From Gautieria morchelliformis (Eukaryota; Basidiomycota; Agaricomycetes; Gomphales; Gomphaceae), in assembly GCA_015179125.1 (NCBI GenBank), contig WHVA01000465.1, positions 27,002 to 91,001 on the forward strand: DNA of 64,000 nucleotides. Direction: 5' to 3'. Positions 55,601 through 64,000 of this stretch are shown in pieces. Numbering within the stretch: position 1 is the first letter of the stretch; each line of letters opens with the position of its first letter. Below the pieces are notes generated by a model. That model was given only the letters and a program-made list of their open reading frames with translations, ran no database searches and was not told where the DNA came from. The translations under genes were made by a program, and so were the position numbers.

Positions 55601-56087
55601 TTGGATGATGGCGGTTGAAATCCCCCAGCCATATGACTCCTTCGACGTTTTCTTGTAGCGCTTGGCCCTCCCTCGCTCAGAGCTGCATGTGCTTTTGCAT
55701 ATCGCGTATGCTGTCAGAATTGTTACAGTCACAATATATGTTGAATATTAAGACTACACCGGTTTCCATTTTCACTTTTATCGCCGTGATGTCTGGCGAT
55801 CCCACCTCTACCTCTGTCCATGCACTGGTGGCTATTTTCTTGTTGACTAGGATGGTGGATCTTGTGCGTTTACCTCTGTCTTGATAGTGGGACTTCGGAT
55901 ATACTGAGTACCAGTGTGATGACGCCCTCGCGTTCCCCAGGAAGTCTATGTATGGCTCTTGTATTGCGACTATGTCATACCTGTCGGGTGGGCATTTCGT
56001 TAGTAGGTCTGTGACAGCGGTGAGAGATTTGTTCGTATTCTGTTGTCTTATCCTTAGTTTTTGATTTGTATGCGTGTGCCTATTCAT
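52626..56087 (-). pseudogene. LINE ORF2: endonuclease, reverse transcriptase, RNase H
   Basis: MNRHTHTNQKLRIRQQN begins the endonuclease (DIVAIQEPYID, then WLGDFNRHHPIWDE and SDHFPV). RT: LNPFKAPGANGIPN, YRPIALLDTIGK, GVLYLDIKGAFPSV, DKGCPVSAIAY, catalytic CVGFVDDTTL. RNase H: IYTDGSCINGG, FEAELAGAAMGA, ATDSQATIQT and WVPGHAGIAGNERAD. TGA at 55677 (probably from CGA) interrupts the endonuclease. A G-run deletion near 54866 shifts frame before RT. The frame then reads into the LTR and ends there. Confidence 0.92.
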
Positions 56088-57771
56088 CCGCGGTACGAGC
56101 TAAGGATGTCGTCGTCGGGTTGTTGATCCTCTGCCTGGCTGCCCCTATGCCGAACTCGTCCAGCCTTTGTTGCCTCGCGTTCTGGTTGGCCCACCCTTCG
56201 TCTCTGTGCCCTCTCTGTGGATTTCCTCCCCTGCCTTCGTTTCGGCTTGGCCTTCTTGCTGTGCCGTTTATCCCCTGTCTACTAATGATCTCTGGTGCGG
56301 TCTGTCTCTGTGGCGCATCCTGCATTGGGTTTAGCCCGTATAGGCCCCATGCCGCTGTGTCTCCGCTGACGGCTTCCTGCTGTTCCCATGTCCACAGGTC
56401 TTCGCTGGGGAAGAACTTGTAGGTATGTTCGGGGTCGTTTTTCTCCACCGCCTGGCATGCCGCTTTGAAGCTCGGGCATGTGCGGTCCCATGACGCGTGT
56501 CCTTGCGTGTCGCAGTTGGCGCATCTAAAATTGTCTGGGTCGGTCTCTTGACATTCTGCGGTTTTGTGTTCCTTGCTGCATGTTCCGCATTTGTTTGGGC
56601 TGGTGCACTCTGCCGCCATGTGTCTGGTGTTGAGTCTCTGGCATTTTAGGCATCGCCTCGGATCCCTTCTCATTCTCCTTGCCCAGGTCCTTTTCCCCGC
56701 TATTACCAACCCCTCCCTTATGCTCTGGTTCGCCGCTTCTATTGTGGCGAACTTTGCTATTATGTGCGCGGTCCTCTGTCCTGCCGTCCTCCTGTGCAGG
56801 GGCTTTATCCATCATGTTGATATGAGGGTGTCACTTGGCAGCTTCGACTCTCTCTCTATCTTTCTCATTTCTGCGAAAGCCTCCGGCGAGTGGCTGACTG
56901 GTACGTACTCGACGATGATGGACAGGGCTCGGTCCTTGATCACCGCCGTTCCGCTGAATTTGTCCAAGAATGTCTGCTTGTGCATCTGCATCCACCTCGC
57001 CGCGCCGGCCGTGGTCAGGTCAAACACGATGCCCCCGTTTGCCAGCCTCTTCACCCTTATGAAGTTCATGTCAACCTCTTCCGGTAGCTCTAGCTGGGTC
57101 ATGGCTTCGTTTGCTTTGGCTACCAGCTCCTGTTCGGTAAGTCCTTCGAGCGCGCTCTTTTCAACCCTAGGGTCACTGTCGACTAGGATCTGGCACTGTC
57201 TGGCCTTTGCCTTGACTAGGTTAGTGTGGTGCGAGAGTGGTACATTACCTCTCAGTGCTGCCGCGTATGTCGCTTTGCCCGCCCCGTGTTCCTTCCCCCA
57301 GCTCGCTCCTCCCCAGCCTTCTTGTGCCTCATCTGCTCTCCTCGCCGCTGCCTGGACTGACATTTGGGCCGCCTCCATCAGGTTCATCGCCGCCTCCGAT
57401 GCTTCCTCGATCCTCTCCACGGCCGTCTTCAGCTTCTCCCCCACGTAGCTCACAACCGTTTCTCCCAGCCCTTTCACCGCCTCCTCCATCATAAGGATAG
57501 CCACCGCTCTGGCTCCCTCCTGCAGCATTTTCCCCGTGGAGCTGTGTGCCAGGGACAACAGTGCGTGACTGAGCAGTTCCGTAGTCAGCGGCTCTTCTTT
57601 TGCGAAGTATCCGTTCTTGTCTAGAAAGGTGCGTGCTCCTTCCTTGTTGCGGACGGCTGCATATGGGTCTGACAAGAGTTCCGCTCTCGTTTTGTTTGCG
57701 CTCTGCTGGATGCTGGCTCGAGTGCGGGGTTGTGAGGCTGTAGCTGTTGGATGGTCTGTGTGGGGTGGCAT
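56080..57771 (-). pseudogene. LINE ORF1: nucleic-acid-binding gag-like protein
   Basis: Starts MPPHTDHPTATASQP; 563 codons with one interior TGA (56812). An Ala/Glu-rich helical part (MLQEGARAVAILMMEEAVK) is followed by an RRM-like region (VKRLANGGIVFDLTT) and zinc knuckles (CLKCQRLNTRHMAAEC, CGTCSKEHKTAEC, CANCDTQGHASWDRTC). The stop at 56812 is followed in the same frame by WIKPLHRRTAGQ, so a single substitution explains it. The ORF2 ATG overlaps its last eight bases, suggesting coupled translation. Confidence 0.88.
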
Positions 57772-58229
57772 GTCCCCTCCTTTTCTAGTTATGGTGTGCG
57801 TGCTACCTCTATCTTCTACTATCAGGTCTCTACATGTGTTTTGGATGGTGTGGGGATGAGAAAATGTGTTTTGGAAATTTTGGTGTGGTGGTAAGCGTGA
57901 GAACTTTTTTTTTTGGTGAAACCGGTATGCCATGGTCCTGTTCTGACAGCGAACAGCTTCTGAGGCACCGACTTGCATGCTACAGCGAAGAGTACGTGGG
58001 AGTCCCTTGGACACACTTACACTCGAAGGTCCACATGGTAACAATGTACCTGACTTAGCTGTGCAACCTAATGTTTTCCGGGCCAGGGCTGGGCTCAAAA
58101 GCCTGGGCTTGGGCTTGGCCTGAAGGGGCCCAGGCCTGCGGGTGTGGGAAGTCGTCGAAGGGGACGCCGCACAGGCATACAATTTGGTACTTGTAATTAG
58201 TACTACAATAAATTAGATGGCAGAATGGC
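57772..58229. other. LINE leader and spacer before the peroxidase relic
   Basis: An ORF extends upstream of the ORF1 ATG on the minus strand but its sequence shows no domain. 58080-58140 has GGGCTTGGGCTTGGCCTGAA-like repetition. The LINE 5' end cannot be placed exactly. Confidence 0.4.
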
Positions 58230-59150
58230 CTCACAGGATGATAGTCTCTGTTGCACCGGGGTCAGTGCTCAGGGTCGGGAAGGGAATTGCATAGCCGCCA
58301 CTTCGACGTCAGTCTGTGTCTGGGTGGCGGGGAAGCTACATAAATGATTAGATGAGACAATGGTGTGACAGGGAGAAATACATACATCGCTGGGTTCCCG
58401 GAGGCAGGCATGGGGTCAATAATGACTTCAGAGCAGTCAACCCACTTGTACGGGTTCTGACCAATCACGGCGAGCTTAGCTATAACATCCTTGAAGGCAT
58501 TGGACATTTTTTCTTGCTCATTGATGAAGCCTTGCCATGTGCAAGCTGTGTGGGGGTCACGAGCAATGAGGAAGTTGGATTGGAGATGCATCTCTCCCAC
58601 ATTCACCCCAGAACCCCAAGGAAGGGGGGTCAAGGCCTCACCTAAAAATTCAAATTAGATACAGCGAAGCGTCAAGGAAAGCTAAACTGACTGGTGTTTT
58701 TTGGAGTTCCGGGGAATCCAGTACCCTTGATCAAAACCTCGAGGAAAACTTGAGTGTCGAAGGTGAAAGGCATCGAGTTGAAGGGAACAGCCTTGATTGA
58801 GGGGTCAATGTGATCTGATCTCGCAATGAAGTGGGAGCAGCGGCGAATTGAATGAGGTCACCTGCAGAGACCTGGGTGTGGTTGTGGAGGAAGGGGGTAA
58901 GTAGTTCAACGCTGTCAGAAATCCCGAGGTCTGCGTGGAAATTCGGCTCGACGTTGGGTAAAATAAGCATAGAACCGTCGCACCTCCACCAGCTGGGAGC
59001 TCCTGATACCTTAGGGCTGGCGAGAATCTGATGGCATTGTCTGAAAGACAAGAATACCAGAGTAAGTAAATGTACACCACCATCGTGTGGGAATGGACTG
59101 ATGGAAACTGAGACAAACTGCCTCATGAGTGTTCTCACCGCACTGGTTTG
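58230..59150 (-). pseudogene. Class II fungal peroxidase (MnP/LiP/VP family) relic
   Basis: Secreted haem peroxidases of this family oxidise lignin or Mn(II). Visible blocks: CGENTHEAVCLSFH (distal-His region; the usual RLTFH Arg is Cys), DNAIRFSPALRYQ, DGSM, VEPNFHADLGISDSVELLTPFL, SAGDLIQF, then directly IARSDHIDPSIKAVPFNSMPFTFDTQ, VFLEVLIKGTGFPGTP, LQSNFLIARDPHTACTWQGF and DPGATETIIL. About 60-70 residues between DLIQF and IARSDH are missing, including the proximal haem-ligand His. Frame changes and decayed intron borders occur. The 5' part is cut at the LTR at 59194. Which subclass cannot be said. Confidence 0.85.
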
Positions 59151-59193
59151 AAAAGCTAAACAATTGATCAGCTAACTAACTGAGCTGCACAAC

Positions 59194-59406
59194 TGTAAAG
59201 ATGTCTATCTTAAGCCTTAAGTCACAAGAGCACGACAGAACTTGACCAATGTGTGGTATTCTGATGCTACGTAGTGACAGTGTAAGGGTAAGATGCGATG
59301 GGGACCGCTATCCGGTTCCCACGCATAAACTATACAGTGGGTCCCTAAGGGGCCCACTGGGATTATGTAATAACTAATGTACATGTAGATACACGGGTTA
59401 TTTACA
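59194..59406 (-). repeat. 213-base LTR of a third gypsy-like element
   Basis: Ends are the inverted TGTAAA..TTTACA. On the minus strand it is preceded by the purine tract CTATAGAGGGGGAGGG and an ORF end, so it is the 3' LTR of a minus-strand element. The element beyond 59675 is replaced by gypsy-2. Confidence 0.65.
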
Positions 59407-59442
59407 CCCTCCCCCTCTATAGACAACTATAGGGGTTAACTA

Positions 59443-59675
59443 CTACTCATAGAGGTCATCCATGAGGGAGTCCTCTAGAGTGGCCGATACGATGATGTCG
59501 TCATCGTACGGGGCTGGTGGAGTACGTGACTCCTCCGGGGGTACCTCCGCGTCATCGGTGGTGATTGGGTGAGGCTGGTCGGCCTCACCACCAGCAGAGG
59601 GATCCGCTTGGGTGCTGGGGCCCGTGTCCTCGCGGAGCATGGCCTCAACGGCCGGGTCCTCAGTTTGAGGAGGGG
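59443..59675 (-). pseudogene. C-terminal end of a retroelement polyprotein, cut by gypsy-2
   Basis: Acidic, Pro-rich tail (DDAEVPPEESRTPPAPYDDD) ending in LEDSLMDDLYE and a stop, shortly before the purine tract and LTR. Its position suggests the end of pol, but no domain is visible. The continuing ORF upstream lies inside the gypsy-2 LTR and is not real. Confidence 0.5.
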
Positions 59676-60358
59676 TGTTACGACCGTTCATTTCCGACTT
59701 CCGACCCTCAGTTCCGCCACTCCTTCCGCCCCTCCAATAGTTCCGCACAATGTTCCGCCCCTCCGACATTTCCGACATTCCGCCCCTTGTACATTTCCCT
59801 TGTTCTTTCGACGCTATTACTCGGACCCACCGGACCCACCTCGCCATCCATCAAAACCATATATCCGGTCACCCTTGTAGTTCGTTGTCAGATATGTTTT
59901 CCCGACCCCTTGTTCTTTGCCATTGTTCTACCTTACCCTGAACCCCCCTTGTAGTCCCATTGTTCCCAATTAGTTAGTTTCCCACACATTGTACTCGACT
60001 TCCGCTTCCTCCGGAATTTGCTTAGTACAACACCATTACTTGTTGCTCTGCGCTTTGTATAAAAACCCCCTCATGTATGTCTGTTATTCTGCAATCAGAT
60101 AATCACCTTCGATACTTGATTTCCTTCGCTCCATCTCCTGTTCTTAGCACAGCGAGTCTAGCAAGATCTCAGTCTCTCCGTCTTCCGCTTTCCGCCTCAG
60201 TTCCGCCTCAAGTTCCGACCAAACCTTTGGCTCAGTACTTTCCAACTTCCGACTCATTCCCGAAATACCTAGGACGATAGTTCATTGGGGGCGCAACCTA
60301 TAAGTTGAAGCCGCTGTCCTTTCCAGTTCCGACTTAGTGGAAATCTCGATACGTAACA
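59676..60358 (+). repeat. 5' LTR of gypsy-2
   Basis: TGTTACGACCGTTC to ACGTAACA. The 3' half aligns with gypsy-1 from about 59940 on; the 5' 250 bases do not align well, yet are again full of TTCCG (eight in 59685-59785). Confidence 0.9.
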
Positions 60359-60391
60359 GTATTATCTGATTCCCACCCGATAACTATCACT

Positions 60392-61804
60392 ATGCCTCCT
60401 CGTACCACAGCTACTTCAGCTCGAGCAGGAGCTGTCGAAGCTCTCTCTTATTTTGGCAGTCTTAGATCCGCAGCACCAAGGCACGCGGAACCCTCCAGCA
60501 GCTCTCGTGCCGACGATGAGCTTTCCGATGCTTTTCCGCAACGATTCGAAGAAGTTCCCGACGCTAATCCCGACGAAAATCCCGACTACGACGGGAATTC
60601 AACGAGTAGCAGCGGCGAACAAACAGCAGCGTCATTCCGACGCCCAGCTCCACCACCACCACCTCCAGGCGGCCCTCATGGCGGCCCACCTGGCGGTCCC
60701 CCAGGCGGTCCTCCCGGCGGTCCTCCACCTCCAATTCCACCTCAGATTCCCGCCAACCCAGTTCCGCCCGCGCCAGTTCCGGACCTTGCACAAGCCATCG
60801 CCATGCTAGCCGGACAACTCCAGCGCCCGGCCCAAGCACCACCATGCCCCAAGACAAAGGTCCGCGAACCAGATCAGTTCGACGGTTCCGACCCCAAGAA
60901 GCTCCAGCCATTTCTGGTTCAGCTTCAACTCAATTTCCGTGATCGTCCCGACGCCTTTCCCGACGACGAACGAAAGGTCAATTATGCCCTTTCCTATCTC
61001 CGAGGCACGGCGCTCGACTATTTCGAACCCGCCCTCATGGATCCGTTCGCTCTCGTCGACTGGGCCGACGATTACCCCAATTTCATTTCCGAACTCCGCA
61101 GCAACTTCGGACCATTTGATATGGAAGCCGATGCGGAAAACGAACTCGATAAGCTTCGCATGAAAGACACTCATAAGATAGCTAAATATATCGTCACGTT
61201 TCAGCAGCTCGCTCCTCGAGTCCAATGGGGAGAAGCCGCACTCCGACGCCAGTTTTACATGGGCTTGCCATCCCGCATCAAGGATGAAATTGCCCGCGTC
61301 GGAAAACCCGCCACCCTTACCGACCTCCGCAACCTCGCCCAATCCATCGATTCGCGCTACTGGGAAAGACACTCCGAGATTGCTCGTGAAACTTCCGCCC
61401 AGAGCAAGAACGACAAGTCTTCCGACAAGAAGTCTGATAAAGACAAGAAGAAGACCAATTCCGGAAACACCAACTCCGGAAACAACAACAACAACAGTTC
61501 CGGATCCAACTCCGGCAACCGGAACAACAACAACACCCCTCGGAACAACCAGGCCTCTGGTTCTAACACCAACACCCGGAAGAGCACCCCGGATCTTTCC
61601 GACAAACTTGGGAAAGACGGAAAACTAACCCCTGTAGAACGCCAGCGTCGCATGGACAACAACCTTTGCCTCTTCTGCGGCAAAGGAGGTCACGTCGCTC
61701 GCGACTGCACTCGCGCTTCCGCCTCCGCTGCTAAGGCCAAGGGCCGCGCAGCAAAGACGGAAGAGAAATCCGAAGCGGTTCCCGCTGCGGATTCAAAAAA
61801 ATAG
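60392..61804 (+). CDS. Gypsy-2 gag
   Basis: 470 codons without lesion: Pro/Gly-rich N-terminus, gag domain (FLVQLQLNFRDRPDAF, YLRGTALDYFEP), Asn/Ser/Gly-rich linker and the zinc knuckle CLFCGKGGHVARDC. It ends AADSKK-stop, where the last two Lys codons and preceding A form A AAA AAA. It shows the ancestral residues (CGA, CGC) at sites that are TGA or TGG in gypsy-1. Confidence 0.93.
   Translation: MPPRTTATSARAGAVEALSYFGSLRSAAPRHAEPSSSSRADDELSDAFPQRFEEVPDANPDENPDYDGNSTSSSGEQTAASFRRPAPPPPPPGGPHGGPPGGPPGGPPGGPPPPIPPQIPANPVPPAPVPDLAQAIAMLAGQLQRPAQAPPCPKTKVREPDQFDGSDPKKLQPFLVQLQLNFRDRPDAFPDDERKVNYALSYLRGTALDYFEPALMDPFALVDWADDYPNFISELRSNFGPFDMEADAENELDKLRMKDTHKIAKYIVTFQQLAPRVQWGEAALRRQFYMGLPSRIKDEIARVGKPATLTDLRNLAQSIDSRYWERHSEIARETSAQSKNDKSSDKKSDKDKKKTNSGNTNSGNNNNNSSGSNSGNRNNNNTPRNNQASGSNTNTRKSTPDLSDKLGKDGKLTPVERQRRMDNNLCLFCGKGGHVARDCTRASASAAKAKGRAAKTEEKSEAVPAADSKK
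61795..61804 (+). promoter_or_regulatory. Candidate -1 ribosomal frameshift site between gag and pol
   Basis: In the gag frame the sequence reads TCA AAA AAA TAG, which contains the slippery heptamer A AAA AAA directly before the stop. A -1 slip continues as KIVSSPPASARAEG, the protease frame, which is open to 62355. Gypsy-1 has eight A and no stop. Confidence 0.6.
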
Positions 61805-64000
61805 TCAGCAGTCCTCCGGCCTCCGCACGAGCTGAGGGCTGTGTTGACCCCATTCGTGCGACAAACGAGGTTAAACTCAACGCATCCGCTCTTTCGTCCT
61901 CCGACTCTCTCTCTGTTCCGCTCACTTCCGACACCATTTCCGCACCCCCGTTTACAGCATTGGTCGACTCCGGTTCGACTCATTGTTTCCTCGATTCCGA
62001 CTTTGTCTTGAAACATAAACTTCCGACCCGCAACATTCCGACTATTCCGCTCCGCCTTTTCGACGGGTCTTCCAACACGGGAATTTCCCAAGTTGTGGAT
62101 CTGTCTATCCGTTTCGCTACTGGGGACAACCATGAAGTTACGTTTTACGTTACTCCGCTAGATGCTAGCTGTTCCGTTGTACTAGGACACAATTGGCTCA
62201 CCCGATATAATCCGTCGATTAACTGGGCATTGGGTCAAATACAGTTCCGTACCCCGGATCAACTTCCATCTATTCCGACGTCTTCTGCAAAGATGGCTCA
62301 GGCCTCTTCTGCAACTCCGCTTGTGGATTCAGTTCCGCACTCCGGTCCGCTTTAGCACCTCCGCCCCTCGAAGCCCCTCGAATTGCGCTCGTTTCCGCCA
62401 CCGCTTTCCGCGTATTGCAACGGCAAAATGATACGACCGTCTTCCAGCTTCACCTCTCCGATTCGGCTTCAGTCAAGGCTCGTTCCGCCTCGACTTCCGC
62501 TCCGGTCGACATGAGCTCAGTTCCGGAAGAATATCGTGACTTCCCGGACCTGTTCAATAAGGCCAAAGCCGACAAACCTGCTGAACATCGACCTTACGAC
62601 TTGAAGATAGATTTGGAAGAAGGAGCATCTCCGCCCCTTGGACCGATCTACTCTCTTTCGCAGAGTGAACTCCTAACTCTCCGAGAGTTCGTCGATGAAC
62701 ATCTCAACATGGGCTTTATCCGCCCTTCGCTGTCTCCGCACGGCGCTCCGGTCCTCTTCGTCAAGAAGAAGGATGGATCTCTCCGCCTCTGCGTCGATTT
62801 CCGCGGACTCAATGCCCTCACTAAAAAGGACAAATATCCGCTTCCGCGCATTTCCGACTTACTCGACACTCCCCGCAGGGCGAAGATCTACACCAAAATT
62901 GACCTCCGGCACGCTTATCACCTTGTCCGCATCCGGGAAGGTGACGAGTGGAAAACCACCTTCCGCACCCGCTACGGTGCCTTTGAGTGGACTGTCATGC
63001 CTTTTGGTCTAACCAACGCTCCCGCCGCTTTTCAGCGATTCATGAACGACGTATTTTCCGACCTCCTCGACGTATGCGTTCTAGTCTACATTGACGACAT
63101 CCTCATCTATTCTGACACACCGGAAAAACATCGGGAACATGTCTGCGAAGTACTCCGCCGCCTACGCAAACACCATCTCTACGCAAAAGCAGAGAAATGC
63201 GAATGGCATCGCGACACGGTCGAATACCTCGGCTACATCCTCTCTCCAACAGGTCTTACCATGGCAGAGGACAAGGTCAAGGCAATTCAAGAATGGCCGG
63301 AACCCCGACGTGTTAAGGATGTGCAGTCTTTCCTTGGCTTCGCCAACTTTTACCGGCGTTTCATTTATAATTTTTTCCGACATTACTGTTCCGCTCACGC
63401 GTCTCACCAGGAAGGGTGCCCCATGGAATTTTACACCGGAATGCCGTTCCGCATTTGAAGCTCTCAAATCGGCCTTCACCACGGCTCCCATACTCGGTTT
63501 CTGGATTCCTGATGCCCAACTTGTACTCGAAACCGACGCTTCTGACTACGCGCTAGCCGCCATTCTTTCCATCATTTCACCCGACGACGGAGAAATTCAT
63601 CCGATCGCCTTTCATTCCCGCACCTTTTCCGCCCCGGAACTCAACTACGACGTCCACGATAAGGAACTACTTGCGATTTTCGAAGCCTTCAAAATCTGGA
63701 GACATTACCTCGAAGGTCCAACTTATCCAATCGACGTTGTAACGGATCATAAGAACCTTGAGTATTTTGCAACCACTAAGATTTTGACTCGCCGTCAAGT
63801 CCGCTGGTCTGAATACCTCTCACAGTTCAACATGGTGATCCGTTTCCGCCCCGGAAAGCTCGGAGCAAAACCCGACGCGCTCACTAGACGTTGGGACGTC
63901 TACCCAAAGAGGGAAGTAGCGACTATGCCAGCGTTAATCCGCACAATTTCCGCCCAGTATTCTCCACTGAGCAACTGGCATCGTCCCTGCGTGCCACAGC
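61801..64000 (+). pseudogene. Gypsy-2 protease, RT and RNase H
   Basis: Protease FTALVDSGSTHCFLDSDF (intact DSG), then RT with [51 protein letters not shown] and [11 protein letters not shown], and RNase H (ETDASDYALAAIL). Frame changes at a C run (about 62348) and a T run (about 63372), each one base, and a missing A at about 63907. Apart from these three indels the pol looks functional. Confidence 0.92.

Larger units (their letters stand above)
52626..57771 (-). mobile_element. LINE (Tad1/I-like clade) with ORF1 and ORF2, 3' truncated
   Basis: Non-LTR retrotransposon: ORF1 gag-like protein with zinc knuckles, ORF2 with apurinic-type endonuclease, RT and RNase H. ORF2 stops abruptly in the region after RNase H at the copia-C LTR, so the 3' end and tail are missing. 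The 5' untranslated part may extend from 57772 toward about 58180. Clade given from the presence of RNase H and CCHC knuckles. Confidence 0.9.
59676..64000 (+). mobile_element. Gypsy-2, second chromodomain-type gypsy copy, runs off the window
   Basis: Close relative of gypsy-1 (gag, protease, RT and RNase H nearly identical, but with CGA at the three sites where gypsy-1 has TGA or its surroundings decayed). The first part of its LTR differs from gypsy-1. One-base indels at 62348 (missing C), about 63372 (extra T) and about 63907 (missing A) break pol. The integrase, any antisense gene and the 3' LTR lie beyond the window. Confidence 0.94.

Noticed and set aside
59676..59847. N-terminal half of the minus-strand ORF 59443-59847
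   Set aside because: It lies in the gypsy-2 LTR; only the part up to 59675 belongs to the older element.
1..64000. CRISPR arrays, rRNA genes, bacterial operons
   Set aside because: No spaced short direct repeats or rRNA-like sequence seen; introns and retroelements show a eukaryotic nuclear genome.

Overview
The window is a transposon-choked stretch of a filamentous basidiomycete genome, most likely an Agaricomycete. This rests on introns of about 50 bases, a class II (ligninolytic-type) haem peroxidase relic, a FunK1-type fungal kinase, a STAND/NLR-like N-terminal relic and a GT17 glycosyltransferase, set among Ty1/copia, chromodomain Ty3/gypsy, Tc1, LINE and Helitron elements. No rRNA, tRNA or CRISPR array was seen.

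Layout. 1-598: piece of a copia-A pol gene. 599-7237: near-complete Helitron-1 (Rep/helicase), followed directly by a truncated Helitron-2 (7238-8963). 8964-14970: a reversed solo LTR of family C, then a copia-B element (9559-14696) that carries another family C solo LTR and sits inside an unclassified dispersed repeat. 14971-21193: gene-poor DNA with a decayed membrane-protein-like gene and a GT17 relic. 21834-26332: complete but disabled copia-A with 224-base LTRs and a GCATG target duplication. 26338-33178: a STAND/NLR-like N-terminal relic, a second copy of the dispersed repeat, a possible LTR and a hexanucleotide array. 33179-37519: two host-like multi-exon genes (unknown family; FunK1). 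37731-47373: a Tc1 (DD34E) transposase gene whose frame is open but which is split by a chromodomain gypsy element (38312-46779); that element is itself split by a family C solo LTR. 47376-52625: copia-C with both 498-base LTRs. 52626-57771: LINE on the minus strand, cut at its 3' end by the copia-C LTR. 58230-59150: peroxidase pseudogene cut by a 213-base LTR. 59676-64000: a second gypsy copy running off the window.

Most striking observation. Gypsy-1 carries, antisense and between integrase and 3' LTR, a two-exon gene for a protein of about 385 residues. It has a coiled-coil N-terminus and a perfect Zn(2)Cys(6) signature, C-x2-C-x6-C-x10-C-x2-C-x6-C. Zn(2)Cys(6) proteins bind CGG triplets, and the LTRs and body of both gypsy copies are packed with TTCCG/CGGAA. 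A self-encoded regulator acting on motifs spread through its own element is a testable hypothesis; it is inference and not shown by the sequence.

Other themes are stop codons that look like CGA-to-TGA changes (CpG decay), many single-base indels at homopolymers (real decay or read errors), and a gag-pol -1 slippery site (A AAA AAA then TAG) in gypsy-2.
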